64,000 nt of DNA from NCBI GenBank assembly GCA_945859605.1, contig OX243816.1, positions 34,152,580-34,216,579 of the forward strand. Reading direction: 5' to 3'. A program made the position numbers and the translations under genes. Below, piece after piece: positions 30,001 to 41,195 of this stretch. The DNA is from Lumbricus rubellus (taxonomy: Eukaryota > Annelida > Clitellata > Crassiclitellata > Lumbricidae). Each line of letters opens with the position of its first letter. Position 1 is the first letter of the stretch. The notes under the pieces are model-generated. The model saw nothing but the letters and a program-made list of their open reading frames with translations. It was not told the origin of the DNA and did not search any database.

Positions 30001-33000
30001 AGAGTGACTTTTTAGTCATGAGATTGAAGTTTCGGTTCGTGAACAAAAAATCCCGCATGTATTTTCGAGTATCGGCCAGGGCCTTCTGGGGGGGGGAGGC
30101 TAAGCCCGGTAAAAGATACAATTTTTATGGAAAAAATGTGACTCTGGACCTTCTTGGAGTCTTACCCCCCCTACCCCTTAGCCCCTGATAAACTCCGCCC
30201 ACCGCCCATGGTTCGGCTTCATTATATATTATTGGTGATTATCAGTGCACGTAACCCTTGTATTGGTCTTCTTCTCTATATCATCGAAAGTCCCTCGCAT
30301 TTTCTCCACAAAAGTTATCAGTGACTCGTACAGTTTGAGAGGGATACATCAAAGTGACGTCATCATATACTATGACATTATTTGGTTATATATTTAGTCA
30401 TAGGCTCATATAGCTATGATTGCTTATTTGCTATGCATAATGCATTGCAATTTGCACTGTTTCTTTCCTGAATCCTCACTTTATTTATTTGTTACATTTA
30501 CAATTTGGGGGCCCCACCGAAACTTGGGGCCCTGTGCTGCAGCACAATCAGCACCGTGGTTAATCCGGGCCTGGGTGTCACTTTGTATGCCAAACTATAG
30601 GAGCATCGAAAGTGGGGGAGGCTGGTTCTTATAATTTGATAGGCAACGATAACCCTCGTCAAAGTTATATTCTTTGAAAGTCGTCATACATACGGATCGA
30701 GAATGGCTGAGAACACATATCTGTTCTGTTCTCATCCATCCTCGATCCGAGGGTCGGCCGCATCATGTAGGCTACGATGTTCCTTTATCGCTTCTTGTCC
30801 TCCGTCAGTCTTATAATTTCTCCCAATGTCAATCGAGTCCACTCCCATTTTGTTCTTGGTCTTCCTCTTTTCCGGTCTCATAGAATTGTTCCCTGCATGA
30901 TGTCTTTCTCAATACATGTTCCTTCTCTTCTCATTATGTGTCCAAAATAAATCATTTTTCTTAGGTGCTGTATACATTATATGCTTGATGTTTCAAGAGA
31001 CACTGTTGGATTAATGGCTTATGAATCAATAGGGTTACCCTGTTAGTAGAACCTTATTTTCCTTTGGGTCTGCATAACCAATGACGCCACTGTACACGAA
31101 TGTCTAAATTGTTTGATTGCGTGTACTATATGGTGATCAATAAAGAATATTGATTGATTTTCTACTCCAGGCAGGTCCCTAATCCCCAACCACCCTAAGG
31201 GCCCCTATATATGTAAAGTTTAGTTAACTCACGTTGTGTAGTTTGAAGTAAAGGCCGCAGGCGTTACATACAGCGTCGCCATTTTGGTTCCGACGCCATA
31301 ATGTCGTCATGCTAGTGCTGCAGTTGGCACACGTTGTCCCAGCTCTTCTGGCGGATGACTAAACAACAGAAAGCATGACGACCAAATAAAATATGCACAT
31401 ATTTAATACACTATAGTCTACATTGCAATTCATATATTCGTGAATAATTAATATATGCAAGGGGAAAGTGGCAACCGGCCATGTAACCCGAGGGTCGGAA
31501 ATGAACGGAAGTATGCTTATAGGCCTTCATCCTGGTTCTTGGCGTCAGCGGTTTCCAGTTTCAAAAGCATATACGGTCAATGAACAAAACTGGCAAATAA
31601 GGACATCCATAGAACTACGGAAGGTACAAACCCTTATTACCATCAGATATCCAGACTTATTTGTCCACACATGTCACTAACTGTAACTGTAACAAAAATT
31701 AACGTACTGGTGCACGCACCTTTTAAAAACGCCTACATAGGCCATGTGCATAATGCATAGAGACTATCTTATGTACAAATTGTACATTGTACACGGCTGT
31801 TGTTGGACACAGTAAGAGACAAATCTCTAAGCAGTATATATAGGGCCTACTAAAATTTTCATATTTATATTGATTAGACTTCCATTATTTATTTATTTAC
31901 TTATATTTTCAGCAACTTTACATAGCGCTCCTTCGAGGTTGCGTATTCTCAGGAGCGCTCCCAGTTCAATTGACCCCGGTCGCGGTGATCAGTTTCAATT
32001 AAGGGCTGCAGTGATGAGAAATGAGGCAGAGAAACGACGGATGCGTTGTTGGAATCTGACGACGAGTCAATGAACCATGCAGACACGGGGAAGGCGCAGC
32101 GCCGCCTGGATGATGATAATAATCAGTCCGCGAGCCGAGGCGATAAGTTAGTTTGAGCAGCGAGCACGCGCGTGGCAAAGTGGCAGAGCTCATATACATG
32201 ACCAAGGTCACTCCACTCAGTTCCTTAAGATTCTGATTAGTGTGCACTGTGAGAGGCGCTCTATATGTATATTTGTAGCTACAATACAGCACAATAAGAA
32301 AAAGTACAGAACAGTGCAACGCAAAATACAATACAATAGTGTAATACAATGCAATAGAGTATTATACATGTACATGTAATATAGTACATGTAATATAATG
32401 CAATGCAACACATATTATTCAATACATGTAATACAATACAATAGTACAATACAAAGCGTGTAATACAATACATGTAATACAATGCAATAATGCAATACAA
32501 TACAACACATTTAATGCAATACAATACATGTAGCACAATGCAATAGTACAATACAAAGCGTGTAATACAATACATGTAATACAATGTAATGTAATATAAT
32601 ACAACACATGTAATGCAATACAATACAATGCAATACAAAAATGTAGTACAATACAATGCAATACAATAATGTAATGCAATACAATGCAATGCGTGTGCTT
32701 ACCAGTCTTCTCTTTGGCTTGATAAGTGGTCTGTTCTGTCCGTTGATCTTATGGTAGAGGCCACATGCATTGCAAAGGTATTGACCGTTGCCATCTCGCC
32801 TCCACAACGGTGTTGACGTCGCTCCACAGTTCACACATTCACGACCCTCTGTATGTATTACAAGCATTCACACTGCATACAAGAGTGTATTTTTGATGGC
32901 AGGAACAAGAAATAAGTAGGCCTAACAATGAATGACATAACTTTAGTAGGTTTTGGAAAGACATAGAGAAAAGTAAGTGCAAAAAAAACAGAAATTAGGG

Positions 33001-36000
33001 ACAAGTTTTATTGAGTAGAACGAAGAATTAGAGAAAATAAAAATAAATGATCGAATAGACGAATGGACGAATTCAAAAATGAATGAATGAATGCTTGAAT
33101 GATTGAATGAACGATTGAATAAATGATTGAATGAATGGTTGAATAAATGAATGAATGAACGAATGAATGAATAAATAAATGAATAAATGAATGAATGAAT
33201 GGAATGAATTAATGAATAAATGAATGAATGATTGAATAAGTAAATGAATGAATGAACAAACGAACGAACGAACGAATGAATGAATGAATAAATGAATGAA
33301 CGAATGATTGAATGAATGAATGAATAAATGAATGGAATGAATGGAATGAATGGAATGAATGGAATGAATGAAAAAATAAATGAATGAATGATTGAATAAA
33401 TGAATGAATGAATGAATGAATGAATAAATGAATGGAATGAATTAATGAATAAATGAATGAATGATTGAATAAATGAATGAATGAATGAATGAACCGGATA
33501 GTGAGTGAGAGTGTGAGTGAGGGATTGAGTGAGTTAGTGAGCGAATGAATGAGGAAGTGACTGACTGAGTACGTTAATGAGTGAGTTAGCGAGTTTGTGA
33601 ATAAGTGAGTGAGTTAGTGAGTTTGTGAGTAAGTGAGTTAGGGATGGGTGGTCTGGTAAGCGAGTGAGTGAGCGAATGAATGAAGAGGCAAATGCACCAA
33701 TTGACCCTCACCGGAACTCGACCTCGACTTGATTCTGATTCGTGATATATCCGACAACATCCGGAACATTCCGACATTCTGTTGTCCGATCCCGGCTGCT
33801 CCACCGGAAGTTGCGTACACATAGTCGGGCAGTTGCAGCGGTGGATCCGGTCCACACAGACTTCCGGTCAGACCCTGAGAACCGCCGCCGCTCGTCCGAA
33901 TGACCTGAGTACTTCCGGCGTGCAGCAGGCCTTGACCACTTCCGGCCAGACCGCCGTGACCGCCTCCTCCCGTCATACCTTGCGGCAGGGTGATAGACGA
34001 GAACGGAGAACCAGATGAAGCTTTGCTACCCTTGCTCACTACTTCCGCGCCTGCGCCGTGACCCGACCTCGATAAGGGATACGCGGTCATCGCGGCGATG
34101 TCTGCAGCCCTGACCCCGACCGACCCAGATCGCTTCAAAGGGGGCTTCGACTCCGGAGGGGTGCAGTCGCGACGGGGGTCAGGGTCGAGGGCGTTCGGCA
34201 GGAGATAGGGGGCGAACCCCCCGTAGGGGTTGCCGCCCGATCTCGAGTCCGGGTCCCTACCAGAGTAGAACGTCCGCGAAGGGTGATAGGGAGACGACCC
34301 AAAGGTCGCCGACCTCGGTGGGGTCATCCACTGGTGGGTGGCGGCAGTGGTGGGGTCCGCTGCAGCCCCCGGGTGGAAGAGCTTGGGATGATCGGACATC
34401 CATGCGGACGGATGAGGGTGGTGAGGGGTGGAGTGCTGGAAGTATGTCCGGTACATCGAGCTGGCCATGTCGGCGGAGGCTGCGGCTGCTGCGTCTGAAA
34501 AACAGACAGAGACCAGGAATGAGCATCTATATCGTCTGGCATTCTTATCTCAGAATCACAGAATCAGATGCGTTCATCTAAAAATAATCGAAACCAATAA
34601 TTGACCTTGGATGACCTATCTATTATCTATAGTGTATTATATTTCAATGCAATCAATTAAAATGTAATGCAATGTAAACATGCATGTATATGATGATGAT
34701 AAACGTCACGAAACAATCTATATTAAATCCATTTCGATCTTATATGCATTTCAATGAAATGCGATAACATCTTATTTCTATCGTATTCTATATATTATAG
34801 GCCTAGTTCATCTCAAGTCTGTTTTATTCCATTTTTTTTATTATTATGCTGATCACTTCTGTTCCTATAGTTATGTTTGCTCTATCTATTTCATTTCATT
34901 TTCTTCTGCTATGTTCTATTCTGCTTGACCATGCAGGTTCTTTTTTCAAATCTGCGCTAACGTGGCCAAATTAAAAAACCGTTGTCATGGTACATAACTA
35001 CATATAGAGCGCGTTACATATCTCGCACAACCTTGCAGGCAAGACCGAGAACCCGAGAAGATCAACGAGACCCGAAGAAGAGTAGCTATAGTCAGATAGG
35101 TGACGGACTATAATAGAAGAATGGAAGGACAGAAGGAAGGACAGAAGGAAGGGGTTGAGAGACAGAAGAATAATTATCAGGGCAGGGCAGGGCATGCAGA
35201 ATCGTCCTGGAACTCTTAGTGTCCCTTTTCCGGATGCATGTCTTTGCAACCTGGCAACTTCCTGCCTCTGCAGCATCCTTCTCTCCTTCTCTGATGGCAC
35301 GGTCCAGATGTTGAGAGGCGTCTCAATTGGCGGCTAATGTCGCCCACCGACCAGCCATCATAATATCGAAGTTGCTGCAGCAGGAGCAGCGCCAGCTCTG
35401 CTGCGGCAGTTGATGCAGTCAAGGCAAGCGTCACTAATATCGCTGGAAACGCCTTGCAGTGCCAAACACGGTGACGCGTGACGTCTCGGTGCGTCCTCGG
35501 TGCCAGTGCCATCGTCATGCAGCCCACCCCTCTTCCGCTCCCTCGCTCCGTCTGTTCTGCCCTTGCATCGGCTGCTAGGGAGGGGGGGGGACTAAAATGG
35601 AGCTATATATTATATAGTTTCAGCTGGGGAATTTCGAGGAGAGTCGTTGCCTCACTAAATGCAGTTTGTCCCAGGAGACCATGGATGCTTTGACTGTTTC
35701 TCTGTGACTTTCTCTCCCACTGCGGTGCTCATGGTGGCCCTTGTTGGGTAACAAACTTGCTATCATAAAAGTTGGCAGGTATAATTATTATATGTCTTCT
35801 TGGAATTTATATAGCGCCCGTGTGTTGTGTGATGGTCGCATACTAGATCGCCATAACCAGAGTCCTATAATAATAGCAAATGGAGATGAGAGCAGAGAAC
35901 ACTATATAGGGAGGTGGGGCATAAATAGCCAGAGGTGTACACAGGTCATTCTGATGTCTGTCGCTGTGTCTTCCTCTATGTCCGTTGCTCTTCTCTTTCG

Positions 36001-36704
36001 TAACCGTGTCCCTAAATCTGCCTCTGTTTCACTGAGTTGGTATTCGCTTTTGTAGTCTTTCACTCCCTCTCTCCCTTTCTTCCTCTCTCCGTTCTATCTC
36101 TGTATCTTTATCAATCTTTCTGTGTATCTCTGTTTCCCCGTCTGTCTCTTTGTGTCTGTCTGTCTGTCTCCCTCCCTCTGTCTCTCTTTAATCTCTGTCT
36201 GTCTGTTTGTCTGTCGGTGTCACCTTCATCGTGTTGTTCCATCCATGCATCCTTCTGCTTGCTACAATGTTCAACCATTATTTTCATCTTGATTTCATAC
36301 CGGTTACACAATAATTATATTCCATATTTCCAGCATCCATGGCAAATGTCAAAATGTTCACATTCAATGAAATCTTTCAACACAAGAATCTCCTTAAAAT
36401 AATTGGCGCTACATAAATGATTGAGTTAAGAATGGCTTTATATACCCGATGGAGTCTGTCGGGCGTAACCGGAAGCCATGCGTATCGCTGACGCACCATC
36501 GTAGTACGACACAGACGACATGGAACCAGCGTCGCCACCGTGTATGATATCGCCATGGATACCGTCGCCATGGAGATAGCGCTCGGACAGCCCACACTCG
36601 TCGTCCAGTAGGACGTCACTTCCGCTGAGACCGTCAAGCCTGGTCCATGGTGGCGGAAGTGGATTCGGGTGTCCAGGATATGACGTGCTCTCCATCATTC
36701 TCAT
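26557..36704 (-). CDS. GATA1/2/3: GATA transcription factor, GATA1/2/3 class
   Basis: Five exons join in frame to 603 residues: 36704-36446, 34494-33712, 32848-32703, 31358-31233 and 27054-26557. The N-finger (CVNC, 17 residues, CNAC) covers about residues 352-376 and the C-finger (CANC, 17, CNAC) about 406-430. The basic tail [18 protein letters not shown] is that of GATA1/2/3, not the [18 protein letters not shown] type of GATA4/5/6. Finger exons of 146 and 126 nt match the conserved vertebrate lengths and phases. The protein would bind WGATAR sites in the nucleus; family roles include blood and neural specification. Low-complexity features are a seven-His run and a nine-Pro run in the last exon. 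The ATG at 36704 is the first in frame, with an upstream in-frame stop about 55-60 bp before it. Non-coding 5' exons are likely, as in vertebrate GATA2/3. Confidence 0.95.
27164..27235 (+). mobile_element. Possible hAT terminus fragment
   Basis: CAGTGGCTTAGCAAGG followed by a T run and G-rich sequence resembles hAT-type ends of the CAGTGGCGTAGC kind. No matching opposite end or duplication was found nearby. Confidence 0.35.
27236..28619 (-). other. GATA intron 4, no element assigned
   Basis: AT-rich intronic sequence with a TA/ATAT patch at about 27628-27675. Nothing coding was recognised. Confidence 0.5.
28620..29480 (-). promoter_or_regulatory. GC-rich island in last GATA intron, candidate enhancer
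   Basis: Repeat-free and markedly GC-rich compared with both flanks. It contains an octamer-like ATTTGCAT (about 29148-29155), homeodomain-type TTAATTA (29421-29428), and CACGTG within GTCACGTGAC (29455-29464). Vertebrate GATA2 has a regulated enhancer in the equivalent intron between C-finger and last exon, so position supports a regulatory role. The 107-codon + strand ORF inside has no recognisable domain and is treated as incidental. Confidence 0.4.
29561..30573. mobile_element. 1.0-kb non-autonomous hAT-type element
   Basis: The left end is CAGGCCCGGATCTACGG and the right end TTAATCCGGGCCTG. A perfect 8 bp duplication, GGTGTCAC, flanks it at 29553-29560 and 30574-30581. The inverted similarity extends through GGGGCCCTGTGCTG near both ends. 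The interior lacks a transposase and contains direct repeats of TAGTCATGAGGTTGAAATCT (29880-29960). Confidence 0.93.
29750..30206. mobile_element. Possible nested inverted-repeat element
   Basis: TAGGCGGAGTTTGG near 29750 and GATAAACTCCGCCCACC near 30190 are inverted matches inside the larger hAT-like element, with a poly-G run just inside the left end. Related ends (CTAAGTCTCCGCCCATG) occur at 42889-42905 and 58985-58999. This is probably an earlier element that was captured or inserted, but its boundaries are uncertain. Confidence 0.4.
31233..31358 (-). CDS. GATA1/2/3: GATA C-finger exon
   Basis: The acceptor is TTGTTTAG and the donor is AAC|GTGAGT. Exactly 126 nt, 42 codons. It encodes [18 protein letters not shown] and [15 protein letters not shown]. 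Confidence 0.97.
31905..31980 (-). mobile_element. SINE 3' tail fragment
   Basis: 'CATAGCGCTCCTTCGAGG' and 'TCAGGAGCGCTCCCAG' are the inverted tail of the tRNA-like SINE family. It lies in the GATA intron between the two finger exons. Confidence 0.5.
32280..32695. repeat. ATACA/ATGCA pentanucleotide-derived tract
   Basis: AATACAATACAATGCAATA units run with TACATGTAAT insertions, ending about 8 bp from the GATA N-finger donor. The Cys/Ile/Tyr/Leu-rich - strand ORFs that fuse onto the N-finger exon are repeat read-through. Confidence 0.9.
32703..32848 (-). CDS. GATA1/2/3: GATA N-finger exon
   Basis: The acceptor is ACATACAG and the donor is CTG|GTAAGC. 146 nt, entering in phase 1. It encodes [19 protein letters not shown] through KPKRRL. 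The [12 protein letters not shown] ending is characteristic of GATA1/2/3. Confidence 0.97.
33055..33690. repeat. AATG then GTGA tetranucleotide tract
   Basis: GAATGAAT units with GGAATGAATT and ATAAATG variants up to about 33495, then GTGAGTGAGTTA units to 33690. It ends about 22 bp from the GATA exon 2 donor. Confidence 0.93.
33712..34494 (-). CDS. GATA1/2/3: GATA exon 2, N-terminal activation region
   Basis: The acceptor is TTTTCAG and the donor is TCCG|GTGAGG. 783 nt, phase 1 in and out. The residues are Ser/Gly/Pro/His-rich with [10 protein letters not shown] near the start, [16 protein letters not shown] in the middle and [12 protein letters not shown] at the junction with the N-finger. 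The last of these matches the CKSRPKARSS-type lead-in of vertebrate GATA2/3. Confidence 0.92.
34495..36445 (-). other. GATA intron 1
   Basis: Mostly unique AT-rich sequence. 35215-35570 is GC-richer and repeat-free, including GTGACGCGTGACGTC near 35470, a CRE-like TGACGT. 36060-36220 is CT-rich simple sequence. No exon was supported. Confidence 0.4.
36446..36704 (-). CDS. GATA1/2/3: GATA first coding exon
   Basis: The frame opens [13 protein letters not shown] and ends RQTPSG at the donor TCGG|GTATAT (259 nt). LLDDE and the YYDGASA segment are the likely counterparts of the vertebrate EVDVLFN/PPYYG N-terminal blocks. The exon boundary and phase fit exon 2 exactly (GG|AC... gives Asp). A possible acceptor AAACAG lies about 60 bp before the ATG. 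Confidence 0.85.
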
Positions 36705-36715
36705 GTAGACGTCGA

Positions 36716-36728
36716 CCGCTAGGTGGCG
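36716..36728. promoter_or_regulatory. CTCF-like motif beside GATA start
   Basis: CCGCTAGGTGGCG, 12 bp upstream of the GATA ATG, fits the CTCF core (CCGC-AG-GGCG). Similar 13-mers are at 11344-11356 and 46448-46460. Confidence 0.35.
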
Positions 36729-36835
36729 TCGTTGTCGTCGTTGTCGGCAAAAACTTCACTGTTTGATTTTACAGCCAAACGGAAACGAAGCTGAATATCC
36801 TAAAAGAAATATAGAAGCAAACTTATGTTTGTATG

Positions 36836-37042
36836 TGCACTTGTTGTAGCGACCCTTCAAGCTCTCTCTACTCAGAGACGCTCCCGAATGCAGAGCGGCC
36901 ACTGCTTCGGAGTTTCACGCCGAAGCGCTGAGCAATTGTGAGTGAAGGACTTGCCCAACGGTCCTTACGCGGTGAGGTGGATTCGAACCTCAAACCTTAC
37001 GGTTCCAAGGCAACGACGCCACCACTACAACACTGTGCCCCA
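36836..37042 (-). mobile_element. tRNA-like SINE, copy 3
   Basis: It is full length on the - strand. The head is TGGGGCACAGTGTTGTAGTGG, the B box is GGTTCGAATCC in inverse as GGATTCGAACC, and the body includes CTTCGGCGTGAAACTCCG. The tail runs through AAGGGTCGCTACAACAAG. Confidence 0.88.
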
Positions 37043-37433
37043 CATGATGATTAGATCTATTATTATTCAGCCGAAAACGAATAATTATAGAGACTATAAC
37101 CGATGACATTCCAAATTTCAGATGTATAAGCAAAAGTTTCCGTTTAGTAAATAAAATATGCAAACTAAAAGTAAACAGTTAAGTTTATACAGGACATGCA
37201 CTTTTCGCATCCTTTGGCCTGCATGCAGTCTGTGAAAACCAGGAAATTGTTGCATTGACGCATGAAAAAAGAAAGCTTTAAAGAATTAATTGTAGGCCTA
37301 TATAGTCTATACATGCGTGACATTATTAAGCAAGATAGGATTAAATTTATACAACGCCTATTATAATTTCAACAATTTTACAGCTCTGTGCACGTCCATG
37401 AAAGCCCACATAATACAGAACGATCTTTATGAT

Positions 37434-37967
37434 CAGTGTTATACAGTAACGAAGTAAAAGTAACGCGTTACTGTACTTAAGTAAAAGTTTGAGTACTTTC
37501 ACATGTAACGAAGTATCGAAAAAACAAAATACTTTTACTTTCAACGAAGTAAAATTTTACCCATATTTCAGTGCTTTTACTTCGTTACAATTTATGCGAC
37601 ACTCGTTACAATGTTCGTTACTTCAAAGCGCTAATTAACATTTCGTTTCGCTAAGGCTGCTAAGTTATAAGACAGCTTATTCAAAATTGCATGCCTAAAA
37701 ATAGATTTTCGATGGTGGTGCACGCTGGATGCACTGCCATTTCTGCAGCAGAAATGCTCTTCAGCTGTGCATTGTGCTAACAATGCATCGGAAGCGTGCG
37801 TACTAGACTCAACGATAAGTGCCATTTCGAGAATTTAGTATTTTTTAAGGTTGAGTTAAGCTTGTAGAAAGACTCGGTACTTTTATTTTTTACTTTAAAA
37901 GTATTATTTGAAGGGCTACTTTTTACTTTTACTTAAGTACATTTGCCCGATACTTTCAACAACACTG
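37434..37967. mobile_element. Probable hAT-like element rich in ACTTTTACTT
   Basis: It starts CAGTGTTATACAGTAACG and ends TTTCAACAACACTG. The interior is dominated by inverted AAGTAAAAGTA and TACTTTTACTTAAGTAC phrases, a composition typical of CAGTGTTG-type hAT MITEs. The flanking octamers TTTATGAT and TTGATAAG agree at only five positions, so the duplication is eroded or the boundaries are slightly off. Confidence 0.6.
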
Positions 37968-38574
37968 TTGATAAGCTTGTGCTGTAAGTGGGTTTTTACG
38001 TAAGCATAAGCTAAAACACGCAAAACAATTATAAATGCGCTACAAAATTTTGTTGCATGTTTTTGCACAAAGAAAAGACGAACTTTGATTATAGACCTAT
38101 TATACATCGCAAACTTTGATCGCATTACTATCAAATGTAAACTGGAATGCGACGAGGAATATGTATAGGGCTATAGGCTACGCATAGCAGTAAGCCATGT
38201 TATGTTAAAACTCTGAACACGTCGTGTGTATAGCGCTAATATAATAGAGAAAAACGATGAGCATATAGCTTCAAAGTAGAGCGCTATAGAAATTTGAAGT
38301 AATGCGGTAATGCGAGAACGGTCATGGAAGTCTTGCAACTTGTAATACAATTTTATATAGCGCTGGAAATGGACTAAAGCATCGCCCTCGTTTGCTGCAT
38401 TATATATTACACTATTCTCAAGCGTAAGCTATAAATATCTGACTTCGTCTGGTATAATGTAATAATGATTATGATAATTATTATACTTGAATCACACACT
38501 GCAGTGTATTGTGATTTTCTTCAACACTAAATCGATTCAAATAAATTTCATTTAAATGATTAATTTAGTAAACT

Positions 38575-39040
38575 GACCGCTTGTTCTCCTCTCTGTCTGT
38601 GTAATTCCTTCAGCAACACAGATAGACAAATACTCCTGCTTCAGCAACAGAAGTAGCAATCCTTCACCGATCTCTCTCTTTCCGCTTCACTGAATCCCCG
38701 ATTTGCACATCAGCATCAGCAGCATCAGCATCAGCATCAGCCTACAAGAAGGACGCTCGCCTGCTTCCTCTCAACGGGTGCCAGGCGCTTTTGGCGTCAC
38801 ACACCTTGACCTGGCATGGTGCGACGATCGGAAGAGAGAGAGAGAGCATGCAGGCAGCGACAACAGTGGCAGAAGCTTGGCACGGTTGATGCTAATTCGC
38901 GCCGAATGATATCGCGTATACGTCTGCTGAAGACGTCCATCATCTGCGATCGGTTGCTGCTGGCGTGGATGCGATTGGACGTCGGCAAAGAGATGGACAG
39001 CAATACGCCCCGCCCCTTTCGATCGGATTAGATAAACGTC
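38575..39040 (-). promoter_or_regulatory. Candidate GATA promoter and 5' non-coding exon
   Basis: On the - strand, TTTATCTAATCC (a GATA site) and GGGGCGGGGC (Sp1-type GC box) at about 39010-39035 are followed by about 400 bp of repeat-poor, GC-richer sequence. It ends at a possible donor, AAGCG|GTCAGT, near 38575. This lies about 1.9 kb upstream of the coding start, where GATA genes carry non-coding first exons. A GCTGAT repeat (38711-38742) lies inside. The assignment is inferred; no TATA is seen. Confidence 0.35.
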
Positions 39041-40033
39041 ACTGGATTAATAAGGAACTGCAGGGCTTTTTAAGAAATGTTTTTAGAACTGCTGCACTGC
39101 ACCATGCACAATCCATTCTTTTCAGTTAGCCTACATCATCCATGGTAAATTGCTCCCAATTGGAGGACAATAACCTTTTCCACTGGTTTTGATTGCATGT
39201 CATAGCCTAGAAGTACTTCTATAACTGCACAAATCCGAGCTGCACTTTTGTGTGCAACTGGACGCTAAGAAAGCCAGTGCAAAAAAGGAAGTGTAGAATG
39301 ATGAGATAAAAGAAGGAAGGAAGTTTAGTAGGAAGAAAGGAAGGAAGGCAAGTAGGAAGAAAGAACTGCTATAGGTATACTTACATGTTCAACTGTGTTC
39401 ACTTGAACGACTATAATATCTGTAAAGTAGGCCTATATACGTTGTACTATGAGGACAATGAATAGGGCCTAAGTGAAAAAATAATAATGAATAGGCCTAA
39501 ATGAAAGAATGAGCGAATAAATAAATGAATGAGGGAACAATAGAACTAATGAATGACCAACAGGAGTGCAGGTCGTCATATTTGGACACCAATTAACAGG
39601 TGAGAATTGTATACATAGTGGAGGATTCGAGTATTCAACCACCTATATAATAATTAGGCTTTCCTAGGACGTCATATTGAAATGAAGACTTATGGTCTTT
39701 ATTCAACAATCCAGCCCCACATAAATGAACGTCTAACCCATCACGTTATTTTTCGACAATTTTTATTTACTGCCACCGCGCATATAACGAAATTATTCTC
39801 TACGCTATAATAACTCTATGTGGTGGGTCCTTTGACTCCTCTCACCTGCCCATGCATGACCGAAGCCAACTCGACAGTCATTTTTTAATCTAGTCCCCAT
39901 GATTTGGAGGAGGGAATCCAAGTTTCTCGGGGGACAGCGAACCACCGTTTGACGGACGGTCAACCGCTGAGGCGCGTGGCGCTGACCAGTGAAAGGTTTT
40001 TTACTTTTGTCATCACACTTTTTCTGACGACTT
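39041..40033. other. Intergenic, no gene seen
   Basis: A GGAAGGAAG patch at 39313-39362 and AATGAATA-type sequence near 39480-39560. Nothing else was recognised. Confidence 0.45.
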
Positions 40034-40096
40034 TTCTTTCTTTTTAGTCTTTTGTATAAATCGATTTATACAAAAGACTATAAAAAGAAAGAAAAA
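40034..40096. repeat. Near-perfect spacerless palindrome
   Basis: It is centred on AAATC|GATTT (40062/40063). The inner 18 bp on each side are exactly inverse (TAGTCTTTTGTATAAATC), and outer TTTCTTTCTTTT/AAAAGAAAGAAA arms match after a 2 nt indel, about 60 bp in all. It could extrude as a cruciform. No coding sense was found. Confidence 0.85.
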
Positions 40097-40839
40097 CCCT
40101 CTATTCGGCTCCGAAGCGAATACGAAGCGATTGTTCTGTGTATACAACCTTAGCCTATATAATGTTTGTATAACTTCGGTCAAAAAGGACGGTTTTAAGA
40201 TTGGAATGGAACTTATCATGCAGGGGGCCCTTGATTGGCTCATGGGTTCCCTAATATATTTTTACAAGAATGGTCTGAATGGGTAAAACAATAGTCAAGG
40301 TTTTTTGTAACAAGAGCTTGAAAAATGGAAAGCAGGAAATTAGAAACATGCATCTTTGTGTGTCAATTTCTCAGTTTCACTTTGTGCGTATACAATTTTT
40401 GGTATCATTTGTGCTTTAGTGAAGCGAAAATAGTTCAAAACAAAAAGTATAGTACTAAACAATTGGTGCCAACATTTCAGAGGGCACCAACAGCTCATAA
40501 TTATATGAAGGTACTCTACTACTCATGCATTGTTAAGCAGGCTCAAGTATGGAGGGAGCCCCTTCCATGCAGTCGGAGTGCGTAACAAAGAGCAGAGAAC
40601 AGACCGGCTGTATCCAAAACGCAGCGGTTCGGTTTCGACTCGAGGTTAATTCTCATGAGTCTGATTTGCTAATTGGTTTGCCATTCGTTATTGAGAGTTA
40701 TACCCCAGTTTTGAGGTGTAGGCTTCGAATCCTAGTCGGCAAATACAAGTATGTTCACTTATGCTGAGACCAAGAAACAGAACTTGGCATTGTCATCGTC
40801 GTGTCGTTGTGCATGGCTGCATGTCGTTGCAGTTTTGTG

Positions 40840-41195
40840 TTATTGTTGCTGTTGTTGTTGTTATTGTTGTTGCTATGCACCATGTATTATCAACATTTTC
40901 GTCTTTTTCGTTCTCGTCACTATCATTATTATCATCACCATCATCATCGTCATCATCGTTATAATCATGATCGTCAACGTCATCTTCCTCTTCCTCTTGA
41001 TCATTATCATCAACATCAACCTCATCACCGACAGCAACAACAACAGCATCATCAGCAGCAGCATCAACAACAACAACAACAAAATCATCATCATCACCGA
41101 CAACAGCATCATCATCATCATCATCGTCAACAACAACAACAACATCAGCATCAGCAGCATCAACAACAACATCACCCTCATCATAAGCATCTTCT
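40840..41195. repeat. Trinucleotide repeat complex (GTT, CAT, CAA/CAG)
   Basis: Blocks of TTGTTG, ATCATC, CAACAA and CAGCAT follow one another. The long ORFs (Leu, Ile/Asn, Asp/Val or His/Gln rich) on both strands are artefacts. Confidence 0.88.

Noticed and set aside
32511..32702. C-terminal extension of the GATA N-finger ORF into Cys/Ile/Leu repeats
   Set aside because: The exon ends at the CTG|GTAAGC donor; the extension is ATACA repeat read-through.
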